Positions 1-8,415 are shown, numbered from the stretch's first letter. The stretch is 35,751 bases of DNA from Bryobacteraceae bacterium (GCA_025928545.1 JAICJH010000066.1:1-35751); one strand, 5' to 3'. Notes: generated by a model not told the origin, from the sequence alone. A program made the numbers and translations.

Positions 1-315
1 TCGACACGGTCCCAAGGGCCGCTGCCGTGAGCCTTTAACGGGCACCCGAGAGTCCAGTTTCACCTCAGTCGACGTTTCCTGCGCAGGAAATAAATGTCAG
101 GAGCGGCCGGCGAAGAACCACTCCCTGTCTGGAAAGTAGCATACGGTGTCAAGAAATCGGGGCGCCGGAGGTAGGTGTTTAGCGTTGGCCGACCGGGTGA
201 AATCGTTGTGGATCAGAGACATGGAGGGATTTGAAGTTTTCTTCATTTCGTTGTGACCGGCTCTCGCGCGCCACGGCATCAGCGCCGTTATGATGCAGAG
301 TATGGAGCACCTGTA
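1..315. other. Left-edge segment without a supported gene
   Basis: No complete gene is recognisable here. A perfect 16-bp palindrome (TTTCCTGCGCAGGAAA) lies at 75-90 and could be an operator or the stem of a transcript end, but there is no T-tract after it. A short reading frame enters from the left edge and stops at 36-38; it could be the last residues of an upstream gene but is too short to judge. The end of the segment holds the GGAG (304-307) that serves the first gene. Confidence 0.4.
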
Positions 316-1251
316 GTGCGCCGATTGGTCCTGACCAATTTCCAGTCTCCTGGCGATGTGGTCATGCTGACTGCCGCCATTCGCGATTTGCATCGCAGCT
401 GTCCCGGCGAATTCCTTACCGATGTCCGGACATCGTCCCCGCAGCTTTGGGACAACAATCCCGACATCACGCCCCTCGACGAATCGGCATCCGATGTGGA
501 AGTAATTCCCTGCCATTACCCGATGATTCATCGCAGCAACGGAACGCCGGGACACTTCGTGCAGGGCTTTGCCGATTACCTGAGTAACTACCTCGGTGTA
601 GCTATCGAGACTTCCGAATTTCGTGGCGCGATCTATTTGTCTGAGATGGAAAAATCCTGGACGCCCCAAGTCGAGGGTTCCTTCTGGATTGTGGTAGCGG
701 GAGGCAAGAACGATTTCACGATCAAGTGGTGGGACTCGCGGCGGTTCCAACAGGTGGTGAATCATTTTCGCGGACGGATCACCTTTGTCCAGACAGGCGA
801 GGGCGGTCATTACCATCCTGCGCTTGAACACGTCGTAGACCTTCGCGGTCAAACCGATCTGCGTCAGTTCATCCGGCTGACCTACCACTCGGCCGGCGTG
901 CTTTCTCCGGTGAGTTTGCCCATGCACCTGGCCGCGGCCGTAGAAACGAAGCCAGGGCAACTGAAGCATCGGCCCTGCGTCGTTGTGGCCGGCGGACGGG
1001 AGCCACCGCACTGGGAAGCCTATCCGCAACACCAGTTCATCCATACTGTGGGCGCACTGGCGTGCTGCGATAACGGAGGCTGCTGGAAATCGCGTACTCT
1101 CCCGCTCGGCGATGGCGAGCCTGGCGATCTGCCCGAAAATCTCTGCGTGGATGTTCGGGGCGCACTGCCGGCCTGCATGGATTTGATTATCGCGGACGAT
1201 GTAATTCGCCGCATTGAGATTTATCTTGCCGGCCGCGGTCAGAATTTGTAG
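316..1251 (+). CDS. GT9-like (ADP-heptose-type) glycosyltransferase
   Basis: Predicted cytoplasmic glycosyltransferase that would add a sugar to a surface glycan such as LPS. The N-terminus reads LVLTNFQSPGDVVMLTAAIRDL, cut here to its key part SPGDVVMLTAAI, the usual opening of the heptosyltransferase/GT9 Rossmann domain. A second half carries a Cys-rich HTVGALACCDNGGCWKSR stretch, which I associate with a GT9 subgroup in environmental bacteria. The frame is open from 253, but I prefer the GTG at 316 because GGAG stands 8 nt upstream and the conserved strand begins at once; this gives 311 aa. The last 13 bases overlap the end of the convergent sulfotransferase gene. Donor and acceptor cannot be told from sequence. 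Confidence 0.75.
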   Translation: MRRLVLTNFQSPGDVVMLTAAIRDLHRSCPGEFLTDVRTSSPQLWDNNPDITPLDESASDVEVIPCHYPMIHRSNGTPGHFVQGFADYLSNYLGVAIETSEFRGAIYLSEMEKSWTPQVEGSFWIVVAGGKNDFTIKWWDSRRFQQVVNHFRGRITFVQTGEGGHYHPALEHVVDLRGQTDLRQFIRLTYHSAGVLSPVSLPMHLAAAVETKPGQLKHRPCVVVAGGREPPHWEAYPQHQFIHTVGALACCDNGGCWKSRTLPLGDGEPGDLPENLCVDVRGALPACMDLIIADDVIRRIEIYLAGRGQNL

Positions 1252-1856
1252 CCGAACCTGGCGGCATCTTCCGCATAGAGCCGGCCCACGCGATCCCGCA
1301 GGCTACCGTGATAAAAATCACGATAACCGCGCGGATCCGCACGGGGAAGCTTGTGCGGTAAGCTGGCCGGCAATTCGGTCACGCTCGCCAAAATCCGTCT
1401 CAACTCACTCGGGAAATTCTCAAAGCGTCCGATCGATGAAACGGAGGCGGCGCCATCGGGAGGCGTCAAAAACGCCGATTGTGGCAGTGCATGCGCGTCG
1501 GCAGGCGCCCGCGGGCCTTCACGGATGACACGTTCGGCCCATTCGACAAAATCATCCAGATCGCGAATGCCTTCGTCGCGAAAGTTCGTGCGCCATTGGG
1601 CGGCGGAAACCGCGCGGTCCCAGGGGTTGCGGACAAAAGCGAACTTAAAGTAGGAGTGGAACTCATCGGGCGTCAGGAAATCGGCGATTTGCGCGTGAGT
1701 CAAATGCTGAAGATCGACATTTCCGAAGTTGCCAAAGAGCTTCTGAAAATCGGGCGATCTTTCCTTGTTCCAAAGCCCAAGTAATGTGAGAATAGTCGTG
1801 CCACCGGTTTTCGGGATATGAATGAAGATCAGTCTTCGGTCATGATCGACAGGCAT
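1239..1856 (-). CDS. Sulfotransferase family protein
   Basis: Predicted PAPS-dependent sulfotransferase, transferring sulfate to a carbohydrate or other hydroxyl acceptor. The 5'-phosphosulfate-binding loop is IFIHIPKTGGTT just after the start, and FAFVRNPWDRAVSA is the 3'-phosphate-binding motif with the conserved Arg and Ser region; both are diagnostic of the Sulfotransfer_2-type fold. The frame is open to 2045, but the ATG at 1856 (MPVDHDRR...) follows GGAGAG at about 6 nt and starts right before the PSB loop, giving 205 aa, a usual length. No signal peptide is seen, so it is cytoplasmic or membrane-peripheral. Its 5' end overlaps the divergent glycosyltransferase/methyltransferase gene and its 3' end overlaps the upstream GT9-like gene, which suggests a glycan-modification role. 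Confidence 0.85.
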   Translation of the reverse strand: MPVDHDRRLIFIHIPKTGGTTILTLLGLWNKERSPDFQKLFGNFGNVDLQHLTHAQIADFLTPDEFHSYFKFAFVRNPWDRAVSAAQWRTNFRDEGIRDLDDFVEWAERVIREGPRAPADAHALPQSAFLTPPDGAASVSSIGRFENFPSELRRILASVTELPASLPHKLPRADPRGYRDFYHGSLRDRVGRLYAEDAARFGYKF

Positions 1857-3404
1857 GCGACTCTCTCCAATGGTAAGCCTGGCGCGCTTCATGTGAGTTT
1901 CGACCATGGCTTTGGCGACTGCGTTTACTTTGCGCATCAGCTGCCGTTGTATCGGCGCAGAGGCTGGGATATTTCTATCGCCTGCCAGCCAGACAAGGCG
2001 CTGATTTTTCAGGCCGCCGGTGCAAAAGTTACTACCCGCCCGCACAGGTCGCCTTCAGTGCCGTGGTTCGAAGGCGAAATCCCTGGCGGCGAACTCCGGC
2101 ACGACAATTACTGGCGCTGGTCGAAGATGGCGCGAAATCTTTCGCTCCACCCCATGCCGGATATCGGCCACCCGGCGCTGTTATGGGAAGAATACTGCGG
2201 CATATCTCTGGATGCAGGGCCGCACATCACTGTCCCTGACAGAGATCCGATTGCGGCATACGCGAATCAATTGCCTCATCCTCTGATTCTGCTGCACACG
2301 CATGGCGCCACGGACGGGACGCGAAAAAATCTTCCGTCGCGTGAGCTGAGGGAAATCGTTCGCGCCTTGCTGGTCCGCACCGAGGGCACAATCGTTCTGT
2401 TGGATCGGGACCGCAATGTGCCGCCTGTACCCCACTGGCGTGTACGGCACGCTCATGACGACTTTGGCCCGCTCAGCACGGCGCAGCTGCTTTATCTGCT
2501 GGATCGGGCGGATCTGATTGCGGGAATCGACAGCGGACCTCTCCATCTGGCGCGCCTGACGCGTACGCCTTCGATTGGAATCTGGATGTCGAACGGATCG
2601 CCGGCAACCTGGAGTTTGCCGCGCGCGATGCAGGCGAATGTCGTTGTGGGCATGGAGGCGAGACTCTGGACAAAGCATGCCCGCATTCCGTTTAACATTC
2701 TCGAATGCGGCGAGAACTCCGCTCTGCCGGAGATCGTGGGACGGGCAGCGGAAAGAATGCTGGCTGGAAGCCGCTATCTTGCGCCGTCGCAAATCGGCCG
2801 CGATATTCTGCTCCAGCAGTTCGTTCGGGACTGGCAGGGCGGCGGGGATAACTCCTGGGGCGGATTCAACGATCGTGACGATGGTTTCGACCGTCTGCTC
2901 AGGGTGGCCGCGCAACGTTTCAAAATGCCGGCGATCGTGGAAACCGGCTGTATTCGCACGGACGAAGACTTCGCAGGCGCGGGCTTCAGCACTTTGCTGC
3001 TGGGAATGGTCGCAGCCGGCACGGGGGGCGAACTGATCTCGATCGATCACAGCGCGGAAAACTGCGACTTCGCCCGTCGCACGGTTGCATCTCTGGGGGC
3101 GAGCGTCCGGATCGTCGAAATGGATTCCGTTGCCTGGCTCGCGAAGCACCGGAGCCCGATCGACGTGCTTTATCTGGACAGCCGCGACAGCGACCTGCCT
3201 GGCTGCGCGGAATATGCTCTGTGCGAGGTTCAGACGGCTATGCCGCTGCTCCACGAAAAATCGCTCGTCGCATTCGACGATACTTCGTATGCGGGCGGTG
3301 GGTTCATCGGTTCCGGCGGAGCAGCAGTGCCGTGGCTTCTCGAGCGCGGGTGGAGGATTCTACATTCCGGGCATCAGACGATGCTCAGCCGGACTGAAGG
3401 TTGA
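1818..3404 (+). CDS. GT9-like glycosyltransferase fused to a class I methyltransferase
   Basis: A 528-aa two-domain protein. Residues about 25-330 look like a GT9/heptosyltransferase-type module: an N-terminal VSFDHGFGDCVYFAHQ strand-loop and, near residue 240, GIDSGPLHLARL, the nucleotide-sugar-site motif of that family. Residues about 370-528 form a SAM methyltransferase: VETGC...GFSTLLLG (motif I region), GGELISIDHS (motif II acidic residue), IDVLYLDSRD and SLVAFDDT. This supports a bifunctional enzyme that adds a sugar and methylates it, but the acceptor is unknown. The start is uncertain: ATG 1818, ATG 1842 and GTG 1893 are all possible, none with a strong ribosome-binding site. The first two overlap the divergent sulfotransferase start. 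The next gene begins 3 nt after the stop, so the two are cotranscribed. Confidence 0.78.
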   Translation: MNEDQSSVMIDRHATLSNGKPGALHVSFDHGFGDCVYFAHQLPLYRRRGWDISIACQPDKALIFQAAGAKVTTRPHRSPSVPWFEGEIPGGELRHDNYWRWSKMARNLSLHPMPDIGHPALLWEEYCGISLDAGPHITVPDRDPIAAYANQLPHPLILLHTHGATDGTRKNLPSRELREIVRALLVRTEGTIVLLDRDRNVPPVPHWRVRHAHDDFGPLSTAQLLYLLDRADLIAGIDSGPLHLARLTRTPSIGIWMSNGSPATWSLPRAMQANVVVGMEARLWTKHARIPFNILECGENSALPEIVGRAAERMLAGSRYLAPSQIGRDILLQQFVRDWQGGGDNSWGGFNDRDDGFDRLLRVAAQRFKMPAIVETGCIRTDEDFAGAGFSTLLLGMVAAGTGGELISIDHSAENCDFARRTVASLGASVRIVEMDSVAWLAKHRSPIDVLYLDSRDSDLPGCAEYALCEVQTAMPLLHEKSLVAFDDTSYAGGGFIGSGGAAVPWLLERGWRILHSGHQTMLSRTEG

Positions 3405-3407
3405 GCG

Positions 3408-4028
3408 ATGCGCAGACTGCGAGATGCCGGCTTCGAAGAATTTGTACGCTGGTATCTTGCGCGCGAACGCCGTAAACGACGGCAGCCGGAAGATTCCGAA
3501 CGCCGGCATTGGGACCCGATACTGGCGGAAATGCGGGGGGCCCATCCGGACAAACTGCGGCCGTGGTTCGAACGGGCCCGATGGAGCGTGGTTTCACTCG
3601 AAAGCATTGAAGAAGCCGCCAGCCTTGTGTGCGTGGATGGTCCGGAAACACGACGCAACAAGCTGATCACCGGCCTGGGTCCGGACCACAGACTCGCTCG
3701 GAACGTTGTCGCCGCGGCGCGCGCGATCGGCTACTTCGATAACGATGAAGTGAGCAAATCGAACGCGGTTGAAGGACACTTTCGGCAGGAGAGACTGGAA
3801 GCTTTCCGGCGGGCGTGGCCCCGGTTCGAAAAGGCCGAGCGCCTCACGCTTTGCACACTGAACGCCGGCGAACGTCTGGAAAACCCGGGTGGATCTTACT
3901 ACCTCCACGACGGTTTCGGACGCCTGCTGGCGTGGCTGTACGCGATTGTGTATGAAGGCCGGGAATACCAGCCGATCGAAGCCTTCCTCGCGGAAGAGGC
4001 GCCCACAGGCGACTTCAGCCGCCGATGA
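3408..4028 (+). CDS. Hypothetical protein downstream of the glycosyltransferase fusion
   Basis: I do not recognise this 206-aa protein. It is soluble, rich in Arg and Glu, with no signal peptide or membrane segment, and appears largely helical (long charged stretches at about 1-50 and 110-150). A GGSYYLHDGFGRLLAWLYA segment near residue 165-185 may be a conserved core. It starts 3 nt after the preceding stop and so belongs to the same transcription unit, which suggests a link to the glycan enzymes. Its last 14 bases overlap the end of the convergent PAAR gene. Confidence 0.6.
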   Translation: MRRLRDAGFEEFVRWYLARERRKRRQPEDSERRHWDPILAEMRGAHPDKLRPWFERARWSVVSLESIEEAASLVCVDGPETRRNKLITGLGPDHRLARNVVAAARAIGYFDNDEVSKSNAVEGHFRQERLEAFRRAWPRFEKAERLTLCTLNAGERLENPGGSYYLHDGFGRLLAWLYAIVYEGREYQPIEAFLAEEAPTGDFSRR

Positions 4029-4305
4029 GAACCTTCGGGTAACCGGTGGTAATAACTCCGCCGTGCGCGGTCTGGTCCCACTGCCGCGCGGCGGGCTTAC
4101 CTCCGATGAAAACCGTTGTGGAACCTCTCGCGATTACGTCGGGCGGCCCGGCGCAGACGCACTTATCCGTTGAGCGCGCCGCCGGCAGGCCGCCGATGAG
4201 CACGGTCGGGTAACCGGTACTGATGGGGCCGCCCACGTGCGGCTGCGGTCCGTTGAAAAGAGGGCAGACATGAAGGTCGCCCATGCGGGCGGCGGGAAAG
4301 CCCAT
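4015..4305 (-). CDS. PAAR-domain spike-tip protein
   Basis: A 96-aa PAAR-repeat protein, the metal-bound cone that caps the spike of contractile injection systems and pierces the target envelope. Three PAAR motifs are visible at residues 4-7, 41-44 and 71-74, with STGYPTVLIGG and TTGYPKVLIGG repeats between them and candidate metal ligands His12, His23, Cys49/Cys51 and His81. There is no C-terminal extension, so this is a plain tip and not a fused effector. It is the last gene of the operon, one base after the stop of the previous gene, with GGAGAG upstream. It corresponds functionally to Afp10. Confidence 0.92.
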   Translation of the reverse strand: MGFPAARMGDLHVCPLFNGPQPHVGGPISTGYPTVLIGGLPAARSTDKCVCAGPPDVIARGSTTVFIGGKPAARQWDQTAHGGVITTGYPKVLIGG

Positions 4306-4306
4306 A

Positions 4307-4939
4307 TCAGAAATTCTCTCCTTCGTTTATCGCAGAGTCCAAAACCGGTTCGTAGACCGATGGAAGCGTCACCACCGCCAGGGGCAGCGCACAAGTTTCA
4401 GGGCAGAGAGGGCAAGGTGGAATGCCGCGGCTGCAAATATCGAAGTCGGTTTGCGGAAAACGAAACGGCTGCCATGACACCACGATCCGGAAACCGTCCG
4501 CGAGGCGCGAGGGTTTCTCCGGGTCATCGTCGCAGCCGCAGCCGCAGGCGGAATCGGGAGCAGTTGCATAATCCTCCGCCAGCTCGCTTGCCTCAACGGC
4601 AATCCAGACACGCCGCGCCGGAATTCCGATCGGGCGAGTCCACAGATAGTCGCTCAGGCTGAAACGATATCGGGAGGGCACGAGGATTTCGTCCCCACAA
4701 GGTCCGATGCCATAGCCGGGACAGAGGAACAAATCCCACTCGTGCTGCGCTGAAACGATATTCAATCCGCACACAACTCCCCAGCCGTGCACCAGCCGCA
4801 GATGGCGGCGGATGCGCTGAAGGTTATATTTCTGCCCGAGGCGGAGGCTGTCCGCGGAGAAGTCGCCGCCCGGCCGCCAGTCGGGCCTTGCAAGCGCACC
4901 CGGCAGCGCGGAACAAGCGTGAACCTTGTGGTCCGGCAT
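4307..4939 (-). CDS. Fibre/baseplate-associated protein, paralogue 5 (HGWGVVCGL family, short form)
   Basis: A 210-aa protein, shortest of five paralogues in this operon that share an N-terminal domain. The shared pattern is a helical segment (FSADSLRLGQKYNLQRIRRH), then LRLVHGWGVVCGLNI, a short strand pair and PGYGIGPCGDEILVP. A Cys-rich stretch (CGCGCDDDPEKPSRLADGF, then PCPLCPETC) follows and matches the neighbouring paralogue, but the extra C-terminal domain is missing. The start at 4939 is set by AAGGAG 6 nt upstream, which overlaps the preceding stop. I cannot name the family. The layout (conserved attachment-like N-terminus, varied C-terminus, location among tail protein I, spike tip and baseplate genes) suggests a baseplate or fibre component. 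Confidence 0.7.
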   Translation of the reverse strand: MPDHKVHACSALPGALARPDWRPGGDFSADSLRLGQKYNLQRIRRHLRLVHGWGVVCGLNIVSAQHEWDLFLCPGYGIGPCGDEILVPSRYRFSLSDYLWTRPIGIPARRVWIAVEASELAEDYATAPDSACGCGCDDDPEKPSRLADGFRIVVSWQPFRFPQTDFDICSRGIPPCPLCPETCALPLAVVTLPSVYEPVLDSAINEGENF

Positions 4940-4949
4940 TGCAGGCTCC

Positions 4950-6122
4950 TTATCCGCCGACAGCTGCACTCAGCGGAGCGGCGGTACCGGTAACGGCTCC
5001 GGCAACCGCGGTGGCCTTGCTGGTCACGTTCACGGCATGATACTGCTTGAGCGGCGCGATGTTGAACGTAAGAGTGAGCGCCTTACCGGGCAGCAAAGAG
5101 AATGGCGTACTTGTCAACTCTGCCAGTGTTGCTGTATCCCAGCCCGCCGCCGGCTCCATTTTGTAACGGTTGCCAGGCAACGCCGGAGACAGATCCACAG
5201 TGAGCACAATGTTGTTGGCGGCACCGGCGCCGCTGTTCATCACTGTCACAGCGATTTGTGTGGGAGGAGGTTCCACGCCCGCCACACGCGTGGCGCGCTG
5301 TCCCACGTTCAGAACCGCCGGGGGCGGGGTGGAGATCACAACCGACGAAGAGGACGATGAACTGGAAGAAGAAGGCGTGGGCCCGCAGCAGCATCGCACC
5401 AGCTGATCCTGGAGGATCGCGGTGCTCACGATGACGCGCCGAATGGTGTTATCGATGCTCGAATCTGTAATGTTCATAGAGGATGCCGATGGAAGAGTAA
5501 TTTTTGCGAGCACCACCCACGGGTCCGTCGGGCAGGGAGGACACGCGGCCAGCTTTCCGCGGCGCACAATATCGCACAGGCCGGGCGGGGCGGGCGGCTG
5601 TGGAGGCAGTTCGGGCAGGCACTGGAGTTGGAAGCTGTCGCGAATGCGCGAATACTGGCAGGGGTCGCTGTCGCAGCCGCAGCCGGACGATGCCGTCTGC
5701 ACAGGCCGGGAGAGGCACTCGGCGTACTTGATCGCCAGATACGCCGTCGTGCTGGTTCCGGCGCCGCCGGGCGTCACCATGTTGGGCTCGCACGGGTTGG
5801 TGGCTCCGCCATTGATGCAGGCCGAAAGATCGAACGTCACCGCATCGCCTACGAAGATTTCATCTCCATAGGGCCCCAGCGCGTAGCCCGAGCCGACCTG
5901 CACGAGCCATGGGCGCTTACTATCGGGTGCGGCGGTGACGGCCAGTCCGCAAACAACTCCCCACCCGTGCATGAAGCGGTTGTGCCGCCGGAGCTTCTGG
6001 AGGAAGTAATCGCGCTCCGTCGTCATATCGTCGGCGGTGAGAAGCTGGCGGTTGAAAAAGTTGACCCGCTCCAGCTTGATCGTCGCGGGTTGGGTGCAAT
6101 CCATGAGCTGAACGTTCTTCAT
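4950..6122 (-). CDS. Fibre/baseplate-associated protein, paralogue 4, with poly-Ser linker and Ig-like domain
   Basis: A 390-aa protein. Residues 15-90 hold the shared domain: RVNFFNRQLLTADDMTTERD, a helix with HNRFMHGWGVVCGL, and GSGYALGPYGDEIFV. A Cys-rich region follows (SGCGCDSDPCQYSR, LCDIVRRGKLAACPPCP). A linker with CCC and then ten serines (about residues 250-259), encoded by at least six different Ser codons, leads to a C-terminal domain of about 120 residues with an Ig/CARDB-like strand pattern (VTVMNSGAGAANNIVLTVDL; LLPGKALTLTFNI). This is the usual build of a surface-exposed binding domain on a flexible tether. A receptor-binding fibre tip is therefore likely but not proven. AAAGGAA lies 9 nt before the ATG. 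Confidence 0.72.
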   Translation of the reverse strand: MKNVQLMDCTQPATIKLERVNFFNRQLLTADDMTTERDYFLQKLRRHNRFMHGWGVVCGLAVTAAPDSKRPWLVQVGSGYALGPYGDEIFVGDAVTFDLSACINGGATNPCEPNMVTPGGAGTSTTAYLAIKYAECLSRPVQTASSGCGCDSDPCQYSRIRDSFQLQCLPELPPQPPAPPGLCDIVRRGKLAACPPCPTDPWVVLAKITLPSASSMNITDSSIDNTIRRVIVSTAILQDQLVRCCCGPTPSSSSSSSSSSVVISTPPPAVLNVGQRATRVAGVEPPPTQIAVTVMNSGAGAANNIVLTVDLSPALPGNRYKMEPAAGWDTATLAELTSTPFSLLPGKALTLTFNIAPLKQYHAVNVTSKATAVAGAVTGTAAPLSAAVGG

Positions 6123-6167
6123 ATTTGCGTTCCTTTGCGAAAATTCTCTTTCTGGTCGAATCTCTTA

Positions 6168-7178
6168 TCAGGGCTGAATGGTGGCATTGAAAACAACCGT
6201 CAGCGAGGATCCGGCAACCGTCACATTCACCGTCTGTGCGCCGGACGCGCCCAGCTGCCATTTGGTTTGATACTGGCCGGGACCGGCGGGCGTCACTGCG
6301 CCGACCGAGCCGCCGCCCGCAGTCACCGCAAAAACCGGAGCGGCGCCGGTGGTGACAGGATTGCCGCTTCCATCCACTAACCCGACCACGAGCGGGTTCG
6401 CCAGCGTCTTATTAGCTTTCGCCGATTGGTTGTCGCCCGACACGTAAACGAGCGATGTGGTTTGAACCTGCGCGACCTGCGACGCAAGACAAACAAGCAG
6501 CTGGTAGAGCAACGCGTTGTCATAAACAACAGGCCGATCCGAAACTGCGTCGAGGGTTCCGGCTGTGAGATCGAGCCTTCCGAGCACGATGCTCGTATCG
6601 GCCGGAGCCGAACTGTAAGCGTTCGCGATCTGTTTCGCGATGGCTTGTTGCAGTGGCGCGCCCGGCGGCAGAGGGAAGGAACCTAACACGCATCCCGGTA
6701 TCGCGGGAGGCGGTCCTGCCGCTACAGTGATTACAACGGCGAATGTTTCCTCAGTCGTACTGGCCGCGCACGCACCGGGGTTGTCGCAATCCGGAACCAG
6801 CACAGGTACGGGATCGATTGCCTTTTCCGCATATGCCAGCGCGATCAGGATGGTGGCGCCCGCGGGCGTGGGCCCGGTTGCCTTACCGGTGGCATCGGTC
6901 AGTTGCGTGACATCGACCGCAGTGTCGGCAGGAACAACGATTTCCCGGCCTATGCGGTCAATCGCTAAACCGGCTTTGATTGTCAGAAGCTGCTTTGTGT
7001 TGTCCCAGTTCAGATCGAGTCCGCAGACCACGCCGGTACCGGTCACAAAACGATTCAGGAGGTATCGCTTGCGGTTGAAGTAATCCTGGTCTTTCCGGAA
7101 GCGCCCCTCATCCATCATCAAGCCGTAGAAATATCGATTGCGTTCGGGCGCGGCCAGAACAGTGAGATCAATTGACAT
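6168..7178 (-). CDS. Fibre/baseplate-associated protein, paralogue 3, with bacterial Ig-like domain
   Basis: A 336-aa protein. The N-terminus has the shared domain in divergent form (RNRYFYGLMMDEGRFRKDQD, LLNRFVTGTGVVCGLDL, KAGLAIDRIGREIVVP). The C-terminal 95 residues resemble a Big_1/invasin-type Ig domain: YVSGDNQSAKANKTLANPLVVG, shortened here to its key NQSAKANKTLANPLVV, then VGLVDGSGNPV, GGGSVGAVTPAG and QTVNVTVAGSS. Big_1 domains occur in adhesins and fibres, so an outward-facing binding role is inferred. The reading frame extends to 7247, but the ATG at 7178 has a GAGG about 8 nt upstream and sits within the last codons of the upstream tail-protein-I gene (11-nt overlap), as elsewhere in this operon. 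Confidence 0.72.
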   Translation of the reverse strand: MSIDLTVLAAPERNRYFYGLMMDEGRFRKDQDYFNRKRYLLNRFVTGTGVVCGLDLNWDNTKQLLTIKAGLAIDRIGREIVVPADTAVDVTQLTDATGKATGPTPAGATILIALAYAEKAIDPVPVLVPDCDNPGACAASTTEETFAVVITVAAGPPPAIPGCVLGSFPLPPGAPLQQAIAKQIANAYSSAPADTSIVLGRLDLTAGTLDAVSDRPVVYDNALLYQLLVCLASQVAQVQTTSLVYVSGDNQSAKANKTLANPLVVGLVDGSGNPVTTGAAPVFAVTAGGGSVGAVTPAGPGQYQTKWQLGASGAQTVNVTVAGSSLTVVFNATIQP

Positions 7179-8415
7179 GGAGAACCTCGTTTTCCCTGCA
7201 TTCGCGATCATGCGCGGCAAGCACCGCCCCATCGAGCCGTCTTCCAACCACGGCCTCCGAAGGCGCGCCGATCACACTGTCGATTCCGATCCGGGATTGT
7301 GAACCCACACGCATCCGTGGCTGCACGATGCAGAGTTCGCAGACGGTGTGCGCGGGCTTTTCCCGGTCGATGACCGCTCGCACGGTGGCGAGCGCGCCCG
7401 GTTGCGTGAGTTCACCGGCGTTGATTTCCACGCAGAATCGATAGGCGACATCGTCAAACAGAGCGGCCCCGAAGCTATCGGTGGAGTCCGTCAAATTCGA
7501 CGCATCCAGCACGGAGGTGGAATCCAGAATCGCGCCCGATGCGGAAGCGGGCGCCAGCATGGTGGTGAAGCCGAGCGTGGAGTTTGCGCCTAACGACCAG
7601 ATGGCGGTCGTCAGAGCCGGTTCGGATATGAACGCGTTGACTCCCGCATAGATTTTCAGATAGCGGCGGAGCCCTTCCACTGTGCCGCGCAGCGAGTACA
7701 GCTCAAAAGCTTCGGCGAGATATTCACGCGCCTCGCGATCGCTCCAGTTTCGATTCAGCTGCCAGGCGATCCAGCCACTGAGCCAGGCAAACCATGCGGG
7801 GTAGCCGGAATCGGGAGACGCCGCCGGATCGAACAGACGCGGAAGATCGATAATCTCTCCGCGCAGGTTTCCGAGTGCCGTTTGCGTCAGTGACAGCAGG
7901 CGGTGCATCAGATCGGCGGAGTCGGGATTCGCGCGATAGATTGCCGGCAGATACTTCAGATATGTGTCGCGGCCATAATCGATGCGGATCTGCTGAATGG
8001 ATGGAGTGGCCGCTCCTTCACTGCGAAACACGCCGCCAATCCACAGGTCTCGCGCGGGCTGGTTGAAGATTACGCCCTGCATTACATCGCGCGGCGCAGC
8101 CTGCCAGCCGGGAAACGGCGTATTCGAAGTTGGAGCGAAGGGCGGTGCTCCGCTGCCGGCGGTCCACGTGAAGATCTGAAGATGCGCGCCCGCGGGCAGC
8201 GGTTCTCCCTGAAGGCTGAACCGATACCAGGGTGTGTCGCCGTCGAGCGCCTGAAACGGGCCACCCATAAACACTCCGGCTGACGCATAGTCCGCGCCCG
8301 ATTTCGTCAGTGAAAGAGCCCCCTCGGAATCGATCGCGATGTTTTGCAGCACGAACGAGGGCCAGAGGTTGGCCGCATTCAGATGCATGAAGCCTGTGGG
8401 ATCGGATGCGAGCAT
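7168..8415 (-). CDS. Tail protein I-like baseplate component
   Basis: A 415-aa baseplate protein. Residues about 150-280 show the phage tail protein I/C-terminal-domain signature (YLKYLPAIYR, LLSLTQTALGNLRGEIIDLPRLFDP, WFAWLSGWIAWQLNRNW, YLAEAFELYSLRGTVEGLRRYLKIYAGV). In P2-type tails this protein sits at the baseplate edge and connects wedges to fibres; in eCIS clusters a homologue accompanies the baseplate-J genes. The N-terminal 140 residues form a separate beta-rich module, and the C-terminal 100 residues carry VRAVIDREKPAHTVCEL, typical of the family end. The start codon follows the stop of the upstream gene by 2 nt, with GAGG 8 nt before. Placement between fibre-like paralogues fits a fibre-docking role. 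Confidence 0.85.
   Translation of the reverse strand: MLASDPTGFMHLNAANLWPSFVLQNIAIDSEGALSLTKSGADYASAGVFMGGPFQALDGDTPWYRFSLQGEPLPAGAHLQIFTWTAGSGAPPFAPTSNTPFPGWQAAPRDVMQGVIFNQPARDLWIGGVFRSEGAATPSIQQIRIDYGRDTYLKYLPAIYRANPDSADLMHRLLSLTQTALGNLRGEIIDLPRLFDPAASPDSGYPAWFAWLSGWIAWQLNRNWSDREAREYLAEAFELYSLRGTVEGLRRYLKIYAGVNAFISEPALTTAIWSLGANSTLGFTTMLAPASASGAILDSTSVLDASNLTDSTDSFGAALFDDVAYRFCVEINAGELTQPGALATVRAVIDREKPAHTVCELCIVQPRMRVGSQSRIGIDSVIGAPSEAVVGRRLDGAVLAAHDRECRENEVLHVN

Noticed and set aside
97..1044. A 315-codon minus-strand frame at the left edge
   Set aside because: It is antisense to the GT9-like gene, and its residues do not resemble any protein family.
4307..7178. Cys-rich paralogues as metalloenzymes
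   Set aside because: The cysteine pairs are short and not in a known catalytic pattern, and the rest of the sequence looks structural.
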